This document shows, in pieces, positions 1 through 11,839 of a DNA stretch of 64,000 nucleotides; the stretch's first letter is position 1; every line of letters starts with the position of its first letter. This stretch comes from Malachius bipustulatus. Lineage: Eukaryota; Arthropoda; Insecta; Coleoptera; Melyridae. The stretch covers positions 17,269,867-17,333,866 of the forward strand of contig OU342630.1 in NCBI GenBank assembly GCA_910589415.1, in the 5' to 3' direction. Below the pieces are notes generated by a model. That model did not search any database. It saw only the letters and a program-made list of their open reading frames with translations, and was not told where the DNA came from. The translations under genes were made by a program, and so were the position numbers.

Positions 1-59
1 GAACAGTCCTTTGCATTCACGCATATAATTTTATATTGCCCCTCCCCCTCCTAATTATT

Positions 60-427
60 GTTTTAAAGGTAAAGTAAGATGGTTCATTTGTTATGATTAA
101 AAAGCTACTTACTTACGTTGCTCTAATGATATTTTCAAGTCTATTGTGCCATTTTTGAGGAAATGGGGAATGTTTTCAATTTGTGTTTCTATGTTTTCAA
201 TTTGTGTTTCTATTTTTGTAGTAGCCTTGGCTTGACGTTTTTGTTTGTTATAATTTTTAATTGTTAAAGTCTTTCTTTATTTGCAATTACAAAAATGACA
301 CCATAAATTGAAAACTTTCCCCATTTTCACAAAAAAAGCACAATAGACTCGAGAATGTCACTACAGTAGCAAAAGTAGCTTTTCAATCTTAACAAATAAA
401 CCATCTCACTTTCTTATTAAAACAGTC
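60..427. repeat. Imperfect foldback repeat (MITE-like)
   Basis: The segment at about 60-205 returns in inverted form at about 285-427, with shared blocks such as TTTCAATTT, TCTATTGTGC and AGCTACTT. The two arms are diverged and flank a short AT-rich centre. No coding potential is visible. This is probably an old non-autonomous DNA element just downstream of the last visible Ptp61F exon. Confidence 0.6.
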
Positions 428-1413
428 ATGGAGGCCAACATTTAAAAATAAATGCGTGACTGTCATGAGGAACAAAAAATCCACCTTCAGAGGTGAATAT
501 CTCAAAAAAATCTAGTTTTTCTGAGCTTATGCCCATGGAGACTTCTGATCTACACATCAAATACTACTGATTCCCAAAGTTACAACAATTTCACCGGGAG
601 CCAATTTTTAATAAGATTGTGCTCTACATAGAACAGGAATCTTCAAATGATGACTTCTCCGGTTATGCCGGCAATGGAGACCAATTTCAATATCCAATAA
701 GAATGGTTTCTATGGTTGAAATTCATCATGAGTAGTTTGAGAGTTATAAACAAGTGAACACCACAACTCTCCCATTTTACCTCGAAAATGGCTAAAGATA
801 TAATAGGAAAATTGATTGCATGTTGACAACATTTCATATGAAGCAATTCTCACTTGCACAAACTTCAATAATAATAAATAATAAATAATAAATAAAAATA
901 AAATAAATAAAAATAAAGACAATATGAAAATCTAATAGCATACAGCGTGACCCATTTAAAATAACTCGGTATACCCAGAAGAGTCATCATTTTGGAAATA
1001 TTCCATCGAAATAGATCATAAGAGGTGACTTCCAAATAAGAGTTTCACAAAAATATTACAACTAGAAATGTATAAACTTATAACATCATCTTACATGAAT
1101 CTCACTCAGCTTGATATAAGTTTCAAACACCCAGTGAAATTGGGCCTCAGCTTCACATAAATTATAATTTTTTTATAAATGAGAACTAGAAGCTATCATA
1201 GTAACATTAGGAACAGACCAAAGAAATCATAACAATTCTTATTTAATATAACCAGATAGAAAAATCCACAAGGTCTTTATTTAAACAAAATAAACAATTA
1301 TTGCTGACAATCATAATTAATTATTATTATTGTTATTATTACGATTTCTTTGTGAATATTGTGAAGTTCTAAATTACTTTTTAAATATGCCAATTTAAAA
1401 AATTATTACTCAC
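428..1413. other. No gene seen; AT-rich repeat-like DNA
   Basis: This stretch follows the splice donor of Ptp61F exon 3 on the minus strand. It contains the phrase GAGTTATAAACAAGTG near 740-760, which also occurs in the palindromic elements at 14.4, 34.7 and 37.1 kb, so part of it is probably a decayed member of that family. I could not find a convincing further Ptp61F exon. The C-terminal tail of this family is poorly conserved and may lie outside the window. Confidence 0.4.
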
Positions 1414-1584
1414 CAACGATAACAATTTACCAGAATTTGGTTCTAAAAGTGTTTTCGCACCTTCAATAATAGCTTGATATGAGAATCTAAGCTGCTCCGG
1501 AGTCTGTATGAGACCCATTCTGTAAGTTCTCATTTCAAGTATGATTTCTTTCACGTCAACTGAATTAAGACCATATTTCTCGAT
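1414..1584 (-). CDS. Ptp61F: Ptp61F-like protein tyrosine phosphatase, third coding exon
   Basis: This 57-codon exon is bounded by TTTCAG (acceptor) and GTGAGT (donor), phase 0 on both sides. It encodes the C-terminal part of the phosphatase domain, including RMGLIQT and [14 protein letters not shown]. These are the Q-loop and last helix of PTP1B/PTPN2/Ptp61F; the Q-loop glutamine is about residue 269 of the joined protein. It continues directly from the CLVL end of the upstream exon at 9671-9021. The reading frame stays open to the donor, so at least one more exon with the proline-rich tail and possible membrane anchor should follow. That exon is not recognised here. Confidence 0.9.
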
Positions 1585-1914
1585 CTGAAATTAATATAAA
1601 AAGAATACCTCGTTTTAGTGAAGCATTAAAGGAATCCTGGCAAGTGGTTTATTATTATTATTTTGTTCAACCAATTCCTATTATACTACATTAATTACAA
1701 TATAATGCATCAACAAGGGATGTCAAGTTTTTAAATTTAAATGGCACAGTAGATTTTTTCAAAACTTAGTCCTCACTTCTTGCATAGTTTGTGAAATTTC
1801 ACAGATCTAAAGACGAGTTTCCACCAAACGGACACAAAAACTTTTTTTTCTATCTAAATTTTTATTAGTGTTATTTTCTGTTATTGTTCTGGTTTAATGT
1901 TATTGTTATATTAT

Positions 1915-2715
1915 TAGAAATAAATAAGTCGTCATTTCTTAATAAAACTTTAAACACCCAGTATCTCGGAAAACGAAGCATTTGCGCACATACGTTTACA
2001 TCGCAAGCTGTCATTATTTTTTCATGCAGAATCACCACCTGAAGTTTGTCATCCTTATTTACTAACAATAAAATAAAAAAACACACAATCATAACTAAAA
2101 AATTTCCATTAATTTTGGTAAAAGGAAATTTAACCTATTAACATTAATGATTTACCAAACTAAAAACTAAATACTGAAGAAACGCTCATTTGAAATTTCA
2201 TTAAAATATTCATATTTAACAGAATTTTGACAGTAGCCTACTAAATAGCATCGCTACTAGATAATAATGTATTAAAGAAATGAAAAATATGTGTTAAGAT
2301 GTTTTATTTTTTTGCATAAAAATGGCGCCCCATACGTAAATAATGTAAAAAGACAAGAGAGATTTTTTGTTACAAATTGAACGAAAAATTCAAAAAAATG
2401 ATTTTTAATTAAAAAAATCTCAGTTTTGTTTAATCATTACCCGTATGTACGCCACTGATAAACATAAAATTCTTAATTACATGTCAAAAAGTGCACAATA
2501 ACTTCCTCTTAGAAGCCACCAAATTTCATTTGCATATCTCAACCGGTTTCAGAGCATATAAATAAATCGTCAGTTTTTAAGAAAACCTATAACACCCCCG
2601 TATCTGGAAAAAGAAGCATTTGCGCACATACGTTTACATAGCAAACTGGCATTATTTTTTCATGCAGAATCACCCCCTGAAGTTTGCACTTATTTACCAA
2701 CACCCTCTGTATACA
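1915..2715. repeat. Direct repeats of about 145 bp
   Basis: The segment at about 1921-2063 reappears in the same orientation at about 2561-2705. Shared text includes GAAGCATTTGCGCACATACG and TTTTTTCATGCAGAATCACC. The second copy ends near a CACCCTCTGTATAC sequence, resembling the ends of the palindromic elements elsewhere. The pair lies in Ptp61F intron 2 and has no coding capacity. Confidence 0.6.
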
Positions 2716-3199
2716 ACATTTGTGAGTTAATTTTCCAAAAATGTGACATTCAGCTGCTCAATTATCTCAATATCAAGTCAACCTCAATGAGTGAACGCGC
2801 AACCCTAGTACCTAGTAAGCACCACTGTAGGTAATACAGGTACCTACCCTAAAACCCCCCGACTGACAGCGCCATCTACTACAAAATGATAAATAGCAAT
2901 GCCTGCTTTGTGATACTTATCGTCACTTTTAAGGGAATTTCAGTAAAAATACCATGGTGATTTTAGTTTTGAAATCGATTATTTTACGGAAGTAGCTTTT
3001 CGGCTCCTAGCAACGACAGCGAATCAGACTTTCGCAATAAGCTCCTTCCCATCCATGCGATAAACTCCTTCCCACCCAAAGGCTAAAAATGCATTTGCAA
3101 CAATGTTTGCTCAAAATTCAACTGTGGACTCTCGTAAAAAGTTTCTCCCTGCCCTACCCTGTGTTGGAAAAAGTATGGGATGATAAAAATTAGCCAGAA

Positions 3200-4760
3200 G
3201 ACTGTCAGGTGAATCTCATCTGTAGACACCAACAAGGCAGCGGGATCAGACAACATACTACCAATTGTCCTGAAAAAATGTGCCCCAGAACTGACACCGA
3301 TACTCTGTGGGCTATTTGATATGTCCTACCAGTCAGGTGTTTATTCTCAAACCTGGAAGTCTGCCCATAAACAACCTGTTCCAAAAAAGGGGAAGACAAC
3401 TCAGCCGGGACACGATCTGCTTTCCAAGATCTCTCAAGGTGATGGAGAAGGTCATCAACTCAAAAATTCGCTCACCTGGAGCAAGATGGAACTCTGAGTG
3501 ATCACCAGTACGGTTTTCGATGTAAAGATCTACAGCTAATTTGACGACTTATCTCACTCACCTTTAGAATTCAATATTCATACACTGAAAAGTATGGAGA
3601 AAAGAAGGTCTTAGACATCTCAAATGCATTCAATAGCATGTGCCATGAGGGCCTGCTTGAAAGTGGATCTCCAACTTCCTCTCCAATAGAAGCTTACATG
3701 TCGTTGTAGGTAGATCATCATCTAACTCATATGCCACCAACTCAGGTGGAGTGCCCCACGGCTCGGAGTTATCATCAACTCTATTCCTTCTATATATAAA
3801 TGACCTGCTCAGATTAACATCAAACGAGATTCATAGTTTCCCAATGATACTACTCTCCACACGGAATTTACATTACCGAAAGCTGCCAAGTCCATAGATA
3901 TCCTACCATGAGACAACAGAGCATGGACAGTATCAATTCTGACCCAAGACCCATTGTAGATCCGGGCTCTGACAACTTGGTTTAATTGAATGCTGTCAAC
4001 ACCCAGGAGTGCTTATTCTATAAAAGACATGCGTTATCTGAACCAGCTGTCACCATGTCCAGGAACATTATAAAGCACAAAAAGTACAGTCCTTGTTTAC
4101 CCATCCATGGACTGACTGCTAGCAGAGCCTCGTCTTGGGGGACTCGTGTACAGTGATCTTGACAAAGCAGCTACCAGAAAATAAGGATTTCTCAATAGAA
4201 ATTTTTTTTGCACCTAGACAGTTAGGTACTGACAATTTATAAGGCACAGATCCGACCAACAATCAAATACTGTCCTCATGTGAGAGGTTCTGCCCACAAA
4301 TACACCTTGAAGCTCCTCGACTCTCCAAAGAACAGCAATTCGCATCACGGGTGACACGTCTCTTCTAGCTTACTCGCAAACATTCTTAAAATATCGCCAA
4401 TTAGTGGGAGACCTCTCCCAGTTTTATTCGTACTTGCATGAGAACTGCCCTATGGAGCTTGAAACCCTGAATTAGAAAAAAAAGATGTTTTTGGATGCTG
4501 TAGGTGTTAAGTGATGGGTCACCAATATATAATTTAACCTCCACAAGTGTAGAGCTACAATACACCAAAGATCGTTTCTCCCTAGAACTGCAATGGTGTG
4601 GAATTCGCTACTTGGTCATGTCTACTCCCTACTCCCTCCATCAGGTTAAATCGAGGGTAAATATGTATTTACTATACACCAACCTATCTCCATAGCATTG
4701 CTAGGCACGGGAAGGCTTACAGGTTCGCTTTGTGAAGGTGAAAAGAAACTGAACCTCACA
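3200..4760 (+). pseudogene. Eroded non-LTR retrotransposon reverse transcriptase relic (CR1/Jockey-like)
   Basis: Reading forward with many frameshifts and stops gives recognisable non-LTR pieces in order. Near 3210-3400 there is a TNKAAGSDNILPIVLKKCAP block followed by a QPVPKKG block (finger region). Near 3730-3800 is a region corresponding to the PQGS-LGPLLF block and INDLL. Near 4390-4460 is RQLVGDLSQFY, and near 4580-4690 SLHQVKSRVN, which match the C-terminal tail of CR1/Jockey-like polyproteins. No open frame exceeds about 65 codons, so this is an old dead copy in Ptp61F intron 2. The clade is inferred from motif style. Confidence 0.75.
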
Positions 4761-5517
4761 TCACATTCACATTCCAAACTACTCTCCAGTGTACTTACCA
4801 GCCTTTTTGTTATTTTAAGGTTTCAAGATATCAATATTGATCATAAATTAATAATTTCATGCGATTTCCAGCTTTGTGGCAGATGAAGCAGAAAGGCAAT
4901 TCCAGATCATCTTCAACAGCATCAATTACCTCGATTTCATTGCAACATTTCCTGCAGCAGCTTGAAGACCACTATTATTCTTAGGAGCGGCACTACCGAT
5001 CCCATAGTCTCTGACAGACACTTGCAAAAACTCTCACACAGTGTTGACGATTCTCCGGGAATCTTTAATGACATTCACGGGCTGCCTCTTCACCATTGCC
5101 ATCACAAAACCGATAAACAAATACTATTTGTGGAGCTCGGGTGCAAAACCCGATAAATCCACTTCTGGTCAATTTTCAGTTTCTAACGATTTCTATTCCA
5201 TTTGGATGAGCTTTATAAGAATCCGTGATACCTAGAGAGCTAACACCGCTAAATGTCCCTTAAAAATATTGTCGAAGTTGAGGTTTTGGAGCAAAACGCG
5301 ATAAATCCAGTTTTGGGATCAAAAGTCGATAAAATCATTTTATCTAATTTTACGTATTTGTGCGACATCTGTTGAATATAGCTGAAATAAGCCAACAATG
5401 TTTCCTACAAAGGGACGATGATAATAATACTACCTAACTGGAAAACTAACATCAGCAGGGTTGGTAACTAAGAACGTTAACGTTGACGAAAGTCAACTTA
5501 CTCACACCGTCTATTTA
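4761..5517. other. No gene seen; intronic AT-rich DNA
   Basis: Only short open frames without recognisable motifs occur. The phrase about CGATAAATCC recurs near 5150, 5300 and 7650-7680, suggesting dispersed short repeats. It lies within Ptp61F intron 2. Confidence 0.4.
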
Positions 5518-5754
5518 GGGCCGGTTGTTCGTACGTCAGTTAAAAATTTTGAGATAACTACTGATTTTAAATTGCAAATTTTGAAAATACAGCGAATATA
5601 ATTAATGATCTTGTATTTTTAATCAGTAATTAACTCTTCTTAAAGCGAGCAGAATTCATTTTCAGAAATATCAGACCAATGGTTTGATAATACAGGGCAT
5701 TTTAAAATCAGTAGTTATCTCAAAATTTTTAACTGACGTACGAACAACCGGCCC
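5518..5754. mobile_element. 237-bp MITE, copy 1 (GGGCCGGTTGTT ends, TTA target site)
   Basis: It begins GGGCCGGTTGTTCGTACGTC and ends with the inverted counterpart. The terminal repeats run about 50 bp, through AAAAATTTTGAGATAACTAC. TTA flanks both ends (before 5518 and after 5754), which suits a 3-bp PIF/Harbinger-type target duplication. The interior has no coding sequence. Confidence 0.75.
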
Positions 5755-5787
5755 TTAATCTTATATCTATTTGGTTAAATAGACTAA

Positions 5788-6024
5788 GGGCCGGTTGTTG
5801 GTACGTCAGTTAAAAATTTTGAGATAACTACTGATTTTAAATTGCAAATTTTGAAAATACGGCGAATATAATTAATGATCTTGTATTTTTAATCAGTAAT
5901 TAACTCTTCTCAAAGCGAGCAGAATTCATTTTCAGAAATATCAGACCAATGGTTTGATAATACAGGGCATTTTGAAATCAGTAGTTATCTCAAAATTTTT
6001 AACTGACGTACGAACAACCGGCCC
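5788..6024. mobile_element. 237-bp MITE, copy 2, in tandem with copy 1
   Basis: It has the same length and orientation as the copy at 5518-5754, differing at only a few positions. The flanks are themselves inverted (GGTTAAATAGACTAA before, TTAGTCTATTTAACC after), so the terminal symmetry extends about 15 bp beyond the element. Only 33 bp separates the two copies. Confidence 0.75.
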
Positions 6025-6328
6025 TTAGTCTATTTAACCAAACCTTATTTGAAAAATCAATTTCACAAAGGGGCATACCCACTAAGAAGAAAAAGTCATT
6101 AGCAAACCTTTTGGAAAAGCAATTTGGTGCTCAATGGAAATTAAGAGGATGAGGACCTGGTGTGGTATAGAGAACTACTGAATACTGAAGGAAATAAGGA
6201 GGAAGAGGGGGATAACTATGTGACTGTCTTGCAGAAGAGCATGCAGTGCATATTTAATTCTGTTTGATTTTTTGTTATTGTTTTTTTTTTAATATTATGT
6301 TTAGTTTGTTCAGGTTATATGAGTAGGT

Positions 6329-7537
6329 ATACAGGGTGTCCGGAAATTATGAGCAAAAAATTAAGGGGGTGATTCTTCTTGATGAAATATTGCCAAAAGT
6401 ATCTATAATTTTTTTTCGAAAACTCAAAAAGAAGAAAGTTATAAGCCTCCAAAGTTGATTTTTTTAAATCAATATTTTTTTATAACTTTTTTTCTAGTGT
6501 ACGGATTTTCTTAAAATTTGACACACTTGCCACTGATGTTGCTTTACATCCTTGGTCCAAATTAGACTTGAATCCCTCGAAATCAAAAGGCCTTAACTGC
6601 CCTTGACCTTCAAAAAAGGCCTATAACTTTTTTCGTAATATTTTTTTCTGAGTTTTGAAGACGCACAATTGAAGAACATGAAGAAATATTCGGAAAAGGT
6701 CCTCTTTGTCTATCACGATAAAATGACCTGCTTCCGAGTAAAACTGTTTCAAAAATTTGCTTGCACTAAAATTGATCACCATAATTAAACTATATGATCA
6801 TTCTGCAACAATACCAAAGCATGTTTTGAGAACGGTGGCAGGGTTGCCTAGGAAACAAGACGTTTGCTTTGGATTTCATTTTGACAGCAATTTATTATTT
6901 TTTTTAATTAAAATTATTTTATTATTTTATTAAAAAAAAATGATTAAAAATTTTTTTCATTTTCAAAAAAAAATCATTTCCAGTCTATTTATAATACGAA
7001 TGTCTCTGTTTTGTACATAACTAGGCAATCCTGCAGCTGTTTCCAAAGCAGGCTTTGGTGTTGTTGCAGAATGATCATAGTTTATGGTGATCAATTTTAG
7101 TGCAGGAAAATTTTTAAAACAAATTTACTCGGAAACGGGTCATTTTATCGTGATAGACAAAGAGGACTTTTTCCGAATATTTCTTCACGTTCTTCAATTG
7201 TGCGTCTTCAAAACTCAGAAAAAAATATTACGAAAAAAGTTATAGGCCTTTTTTGAAGGTCAAGGGCAGTTAAGGCCTTTTGATTTCGAGGGATTCAAGT
7301 CTAATTTGGACCAAGGATGTAAAGCAACATCAGTGACAAGTGTGTCAAATTTTAAGAAAATCCGTACACTAGAAAAAAAGTTATAAAAAAATATTGATTT
7401 AAAAAAATCAACTTGGAGGCTTATAACTTTCTTCTTTTTGAGTTTTCGAAAAAAAATTATAGATACTTTTGGCAATATTTCATCAAGAAGAATCACCCCC
7501 TTAATTTTTTGCTCATAATTTCCGGACACCCTGTATA
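6329..7537. mobile_element. 1.2-kb palindromic element with TACAGGGTGTCC ends
   Basis: The left end TATACAGGGTGTCCGG is mirrored by CCGGACACCCTGTATA at the right. Arms of about 500 bp are near-perfect inverted copies, meeting around an AT-rich centre near 6900-6960. TA flanks both ends. An 89-codon frame at 7529-7260 simply reads through one arm and is not a gene. The form is that of a foldback MITE of Tc1/mariner type; that class is inferred from the TA site. Confidence 0.85.
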
Positions 7538-8059
7538 TGTATTTTTGTTTTTCTTTTTGAGAAATATATTAAAAATTAATTAATAAAGTTAATATTTTCC
7601 ACAAATTAGTGCGTCGTTTTCACATTTTTATATCAAAAACCGATAAATTTCAACTTTTGTACCAAAGAGCGATAAATCCAATCTTCTTTTTTTTTTTTTG
7701 AGGTTAGGAATTGAAATTTCGTATTAGCATCTGGCGACCCATTTCCTAATATTCAAATGCAACCATATTCATATCGAAATCATAGCTTAATATCCAATTT
7801 TTCGCACAACACGTTTTTCCTGATTTCCCACAAATTTACGTTTTTGGATTTATCGGCTTTTGCACGCGAGCTCCCCATTTATTTGGTCATATTCTAGTGT
7901 AGTAAGCTGATCCATTTTTGTAAATCTCATTTCTTTACAAGAAAATTCCAAATTATGTGATAATGTAAGTAGCAACTGACAAAGAAAAAACATCATGAAA
8001 GGCCAATAATTTACCACCGCGACAATAATCATCACTAACTGTTTCCGATTTCTAATGCA
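7538..8059. other. No gene seen; intronic DNA
   Basis: This is AT-rich intron 2 sequence of Ptp61F between a palindromic element and a retroelement relic. No exon or repeat boundary was recognised. Confidence 0.35.
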
Positions 8060-8700
8060 GTACAGTCAGGGACAAAATTATCGAAGTCATTAACAATGCT
8101 TGGTTGTATACTGCGTAATAGCAGGGATTTCAATGCTGCTACGTTGAGATTGCTCTACATTGGTATGATCGAGTCGGTGCTGAAAAGATTTGTGAGAGCA
8201 TGTGCTTTTAGGATGGACATTGACAGGGAGGTGTATACAATTATGGTGGTATGATTGGGTCTGTCTACGTTAGCAGGTAGGAGAATTAATTTGGATTTGT
8301 GTTTCTTGAACGGTCTTGTGAGGGATTCCCAAATTCTAGGGCTGATGAATTTTATTGTCAACGCATGTAGAACTCGAATTACGGGCATTTTTTGAGTATC
8401 TTGTCATTTTACGAATTATAGACAGAGTCGGTAACAAGTTTAGTGCATTATGCAAATTAATTTAAGGATAGTTTGGAATTTTTTGGAACGTCTATCACGT
8501 CTTTCAAGCATATGGCTAGAAGTCTAAGATTAGATGATAGTTATTTTTGATTGAAAAATTATTGTTGATGGTAATGTGGGAATTGATGTATGGGAGGGAT
8601 AATCAATAATTATTTGGCACGGTTAAGTGTTATTCTCTATGAATTATTATATTTGGTTATGTAAAAATGGTCCGTAATCCATATATAAATAAATAAAAAT
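8060..8700 (+). pseudogene. 5'-truncated non-LTR retrotransposon 3' end
   Basis: Forward translation from about 8087 gives MLGCILRNSRDFNAATLRLL, followed by GRRINLDLCFLNGLV, the C-terminal tail typical of CR1/Jockey-like reverse transcriptase ORFs. A stop interrupts it near 8248. A non-coding tail follows and ends in an ATAAATAAATAAA-type run at about 8683-8697, as expected for the 3' end of a non-LTR element. The N-terminal and catalytic RT regions are missing. Confidence 0.7.
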
Positions 8701-9020
8701 TCAAAATATGGTTAGCTTCAACCCATTGTAGTTCCTCCGACTTAAAATTATCCCCTTTATCCATTGGTAGAATATCGACCACCCTTTATGACTTACCTTG
8801 TTATCTATAACTTTGATTAATTACTTTCAACTTAACGAAAATCAGTAAATGGATGTAGATTTTCATGATAAAATTTCAAATACCTTGGAGAGGACCTAGA
8901 TGTTGTTAAAAATGTTTATAATAAGATGGACTCTGAGAAACGATTTTTAACTCAATTATTACAAACATAATAATAAGGACTCTATCTACTAGAAGTAAAA
9001 ATAAATTAAAATTAACTTAC

Positions 9021-9671
9021 AAGCACTAAACAGGAATCAACAAGGCAAAATGTTCCAGACCTTCCGATTCCAGCGGAGCAGTGAACAACGGCAGGTCCAA
9101 CATCAGCTTCCAAGACTCCGGCATCCCGGACTTTACTAAGGAACACCAAAAAAGCAGTCGGCGAGCTGGGCACCCCAAAATCAGGCCAGGTTGTATAGTG
9201 AAACTGAATTATTTCGAGCGTCTCGCCGCTCTCGATGTCAGTAAGTTTCAGCAACCTGGTAATGTAGTACGAGTAGTCGTTCTGCTCGACGTATTCCAAA
9301 GTTAAGCCGACATCTGCCATCTTCATGATATATTCGGCGCCGATTTTTTTGGGCCAATACTGAAAACACTTGTCTTGTTCCTTTTCAACTAATTTGTTTA
9401 GCATAAGCACGGCTTTGCTTTTCTGCTCCCACACCATGAGCCAGAAGTGATTAACAGTGTTCGGTAAAGGTCCTTGGGTTAATATATATTGCCGATTCGC
9501 TTTTTCTACTTTAACTAAATTTGCATTAATGTAATCGGTAGAGCCTCGTTGGAGGATTATCCGACTATTGTCATATGGGCTTACATCTCTATATCTGTTT
9601 AGAACTCTATTTTGTGGTTTAAGTGCTTCTTTGCATACGCTACTATTTTTTGCACATTGGGCTCGAATTTT
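9021..9671 (-). CDS. Ptp61F: Ptp61F-like protein tyrosine phosphatase, second coding exon (catalytic core)
   Basis: A non-receptor tyrosine phosphatase hydrolyses phosphotyrosine on signalling proteins. PTP1B/Ptp61F members sit at the ER or nucleus and damp insulin and JAK/STAT signalling (family knowledge). This 217-codon exon runs from a TTGTAG acceptor to a GTAAGT donor, phase 0 at both ends. It carries RYRDVSPYDNSRI, DYINANLV, QYILTQGPLPNTV, HFWLMVWEQ, the WPD loop HYTTWPDFGVP (Asp about residue 189) and the P-loop VHCSAGIGRSGTF (Cys about 223, Arg about 229). All catalytic residues are present. The sequence follows Drosophila Ptp61F more closely than human PTP1B, for example in MVWEQKSKAVLMLNKL. 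With its neighbours it makes a 299-residue complete domain. The exon lies between two TE-filled introns of 7.4 and 8.8 kb. Confidence 0.95.
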
Positions 9672-10239
9672 CTACAACAAAATAATTTAAAACATACTTT
9701 TTATACAATTGATTGCAATAATAATAATAATCATTGTTACTGACATTATTTTATACAATGATACACTATTATGTTTAACATGGCATGGCAGTACCAATTT
9801 TACGCTGAGATACGGCATCAGAAGAATTACTTTCTGGGAAGGGAATATTTCTGATAATTGTTGGTAAAATTCCATAGGTAACTTCCGGAAATTTTCCAAT
9901 AGTTACTCACTATTATTCATATTTTAAATTTAACGCCCATACTACACGATTAGTTTGTTAAAATTTCTTAAAAAATCAGAATGACTTCTACTGCTACAGG
10001 TAGCTACCAACCAATAAAACACATTAAATAAAAGTCTTCAGGCTCATTTCATCAAAATTCATTTAATCGAGAAATAAGTTTCATCAGAATTATAATACAA
10101 GAAAGATATTTATATCATCAATACTGCCAAAAATTTACTTCGGAATATTTCTCAGCTCTTGCACTTTTAATGCAGCGGTCGGTGCTGCCTAGGGATACGA
10201 TACTATAACGAGACCGCTCTGGAAAAATTCTATTCGTTT
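9672..10239. other. No gene seen; Ptp61F intron 1
   Basis: AT-rich intron sequence immediately upstream of exon 2. No conserved exon, RNA gene or element boundary was recognised. Confidence 0.35.
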
Positions 10240-11262
10240 CGTGAAGAACTCCTATACCTCAGTCGGCCAAAAGATATAGTAATAAAAGTGCGCGGTAAGT
10301 TTACAATCCAGGTAGGCAGACCTTATACACAAGAATTATACAGGGTGTTTCTTAATAACATGCTAATATTTAAGGAGGTTATTCTTGGGTCAATTTTGAG
10401 AAAAAAACTTCATAAGAACGTATGTCCTAAAAGTCTTAACTTTTGAGATACAGAGGGTTAAAGTTTTTAAAAATAAATAATTTTTTCATAATATCTGTAC
10501 TACCGTTCTAGATATTTTAATGAAATTTAATAGACAGGTATTACTCATCAAGAGGCATTTTTTCATATACCACATTTCGTTTTATCTCCACTAGTGACGA
10601 TCGTGCAGAATTTTACCTGCATATTTTTATATTGTTTTATTGTCATTTTAAAAATAATCTTGTGACCATGTAGAGAAACAGTTTTAGGCGAAAACCGTGC
10701 ATCGGACTGGAAAAAAACAAGTAATCAAATTTACTTGGAAATGAATGGGGATTCCAAAAATGATTTTTATTTGAACAGAAATCAGTGGCGTACCATCAAT
10801 GTCTGCCAAAATATGCAGGTAAAATTCTGCACGATCGTTCACCATTGTCACTAGTGGAAATAAAATGAAACGTGGTACATGAAAAAATGCCCCTTGATGC
10901 GTAATACCTGTATATGAAATTTCATTAAAATATCCAGAGCGGTATTACATATTACGAAAAAATGATTAATTTTAATAAAACTTTACCACTCTGTATCTCA
11001 AAAGTTAAGACTTTTAGGACACACGTTCTTATGAAGTTTTCTTCTTAAAATGGACCCAAGAATAACCTCCTTAAATATTAGCATGTTATTAAGAAACACC
11101 CTGTATACACAAACCTTAGAATGCCCTTCTCATTGGTTTACCGGAACCAGGTAACCAATAAATAAGGCACCATCTGCCTACAGATGTGACTACTTGGACC
11201 TTAAAAGTTTGTTGCGCAGTTTTATTACTATATCTGTTGGTCGACTGAGGTATAGTTCACCA
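10240..11262. mobile_element. Inverted-arm element carrying a second palindrome inside it
   Basis: The segment at about 10250-10298 (CTATACCTCAGTCGGCC, then AGATATAGTAATAAAA) is inverted at about 11211-11256. These arms enclose the 769-bp palindromic element at 10338-11106, suggesting an older foldback element that received the palindrome as an insertion. Confidence 0.6.
10338..11106. mobile_element. 769-bp palindromic element with TACAGGGTGTTTC ends
   Basis: It starts TACAGGGTGTTTCTTAATAA and ends with the inverted text. The arms are about 350 bp and meet near 10720. TA is duplicated at the ends. No open frame of note; same structural class as the palindromes at 6.3, 14.1, 34.4 and 41.8 kb. 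Confidence 0.8.
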
Positions 11263-11692
11263 TTTCATTTGTTTACAATCTTTTTTTATGATGGTTATAA
11301 GGCAATGACATGTTCGCGACAATTCCAGTCACATGTCATGTGACACATTGACAGACAGACGTTAGTTCTATGGATTTCTGGAGTGGTCTCGCCGAACAAT
11401 CTGACATTTCTAGAATCCACGGCCGGCGCGACGATACAAGTTTACAACCTACTAGAACGTACCTACTGATGCGTCGGGGGACTATATAAGGACTATTTAG
11501 AATAATTATTAGAGGTTATAAGTACTTGTGGTGTTAAAAATAAAGGAATTTACAGACTTTGGTGGTGATTTATTTATTGTGAGACTCGTAACAATACAAT
11601 CTAAGGTAGTAAAACTGTTTTAAAACTATCGTGTGAGCAAACGAAACATCATTCAGGCAGCCTTTGGAACAAAAATTATATCTGAGACTGAC
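11263..11692 (+). other. Possible solo LTR or promoter-like repeat
   Basis: A TATA-like CTATATAAGG lies near 11483-11492 and an AATAAA-type signal near 11540, ending about 11592 at CTCGTAACA. The order suggests a solo LTR of an unidentified retroelement, but I found no second copy in the window and no clear target duplication. Confidence 0.3.
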
Positions 11693-11839
11693 GCCCGTAT
11701 TCACAAACGATAATTTCCAAAATAATTACGTAATCAATTATCCCCATCTCATTCTATTGCAAAAAAACTGCATATCTCCATCTCACTCATTTAAATAATT
11801 ACGTAATTATTTAGGAAATTATCGTTTGTGAATACGGGC
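11693..11839. mobile_element. 147-bp MITE, copy 1 (GCCCGTATTCACAAACG ends)
   Basis: Terminal inverted repeats of about 40 bp run from GCCCGTATTCACAAACGATA. A near-identical 148-bp copy sits at 19570-19717. The centre carries CATATCTCCATCTCACTCAT. Non-coding; the superfamily is not decided because the target duplication is unclear. Confidence 0.8.

Noticed and set aside
7260..7529. 89-codon minus-strand frame
   Set aside because: It reads through one arm of the palindrome at 6329-7537, and the mirrored arm holds a disrupted version; not a gene.
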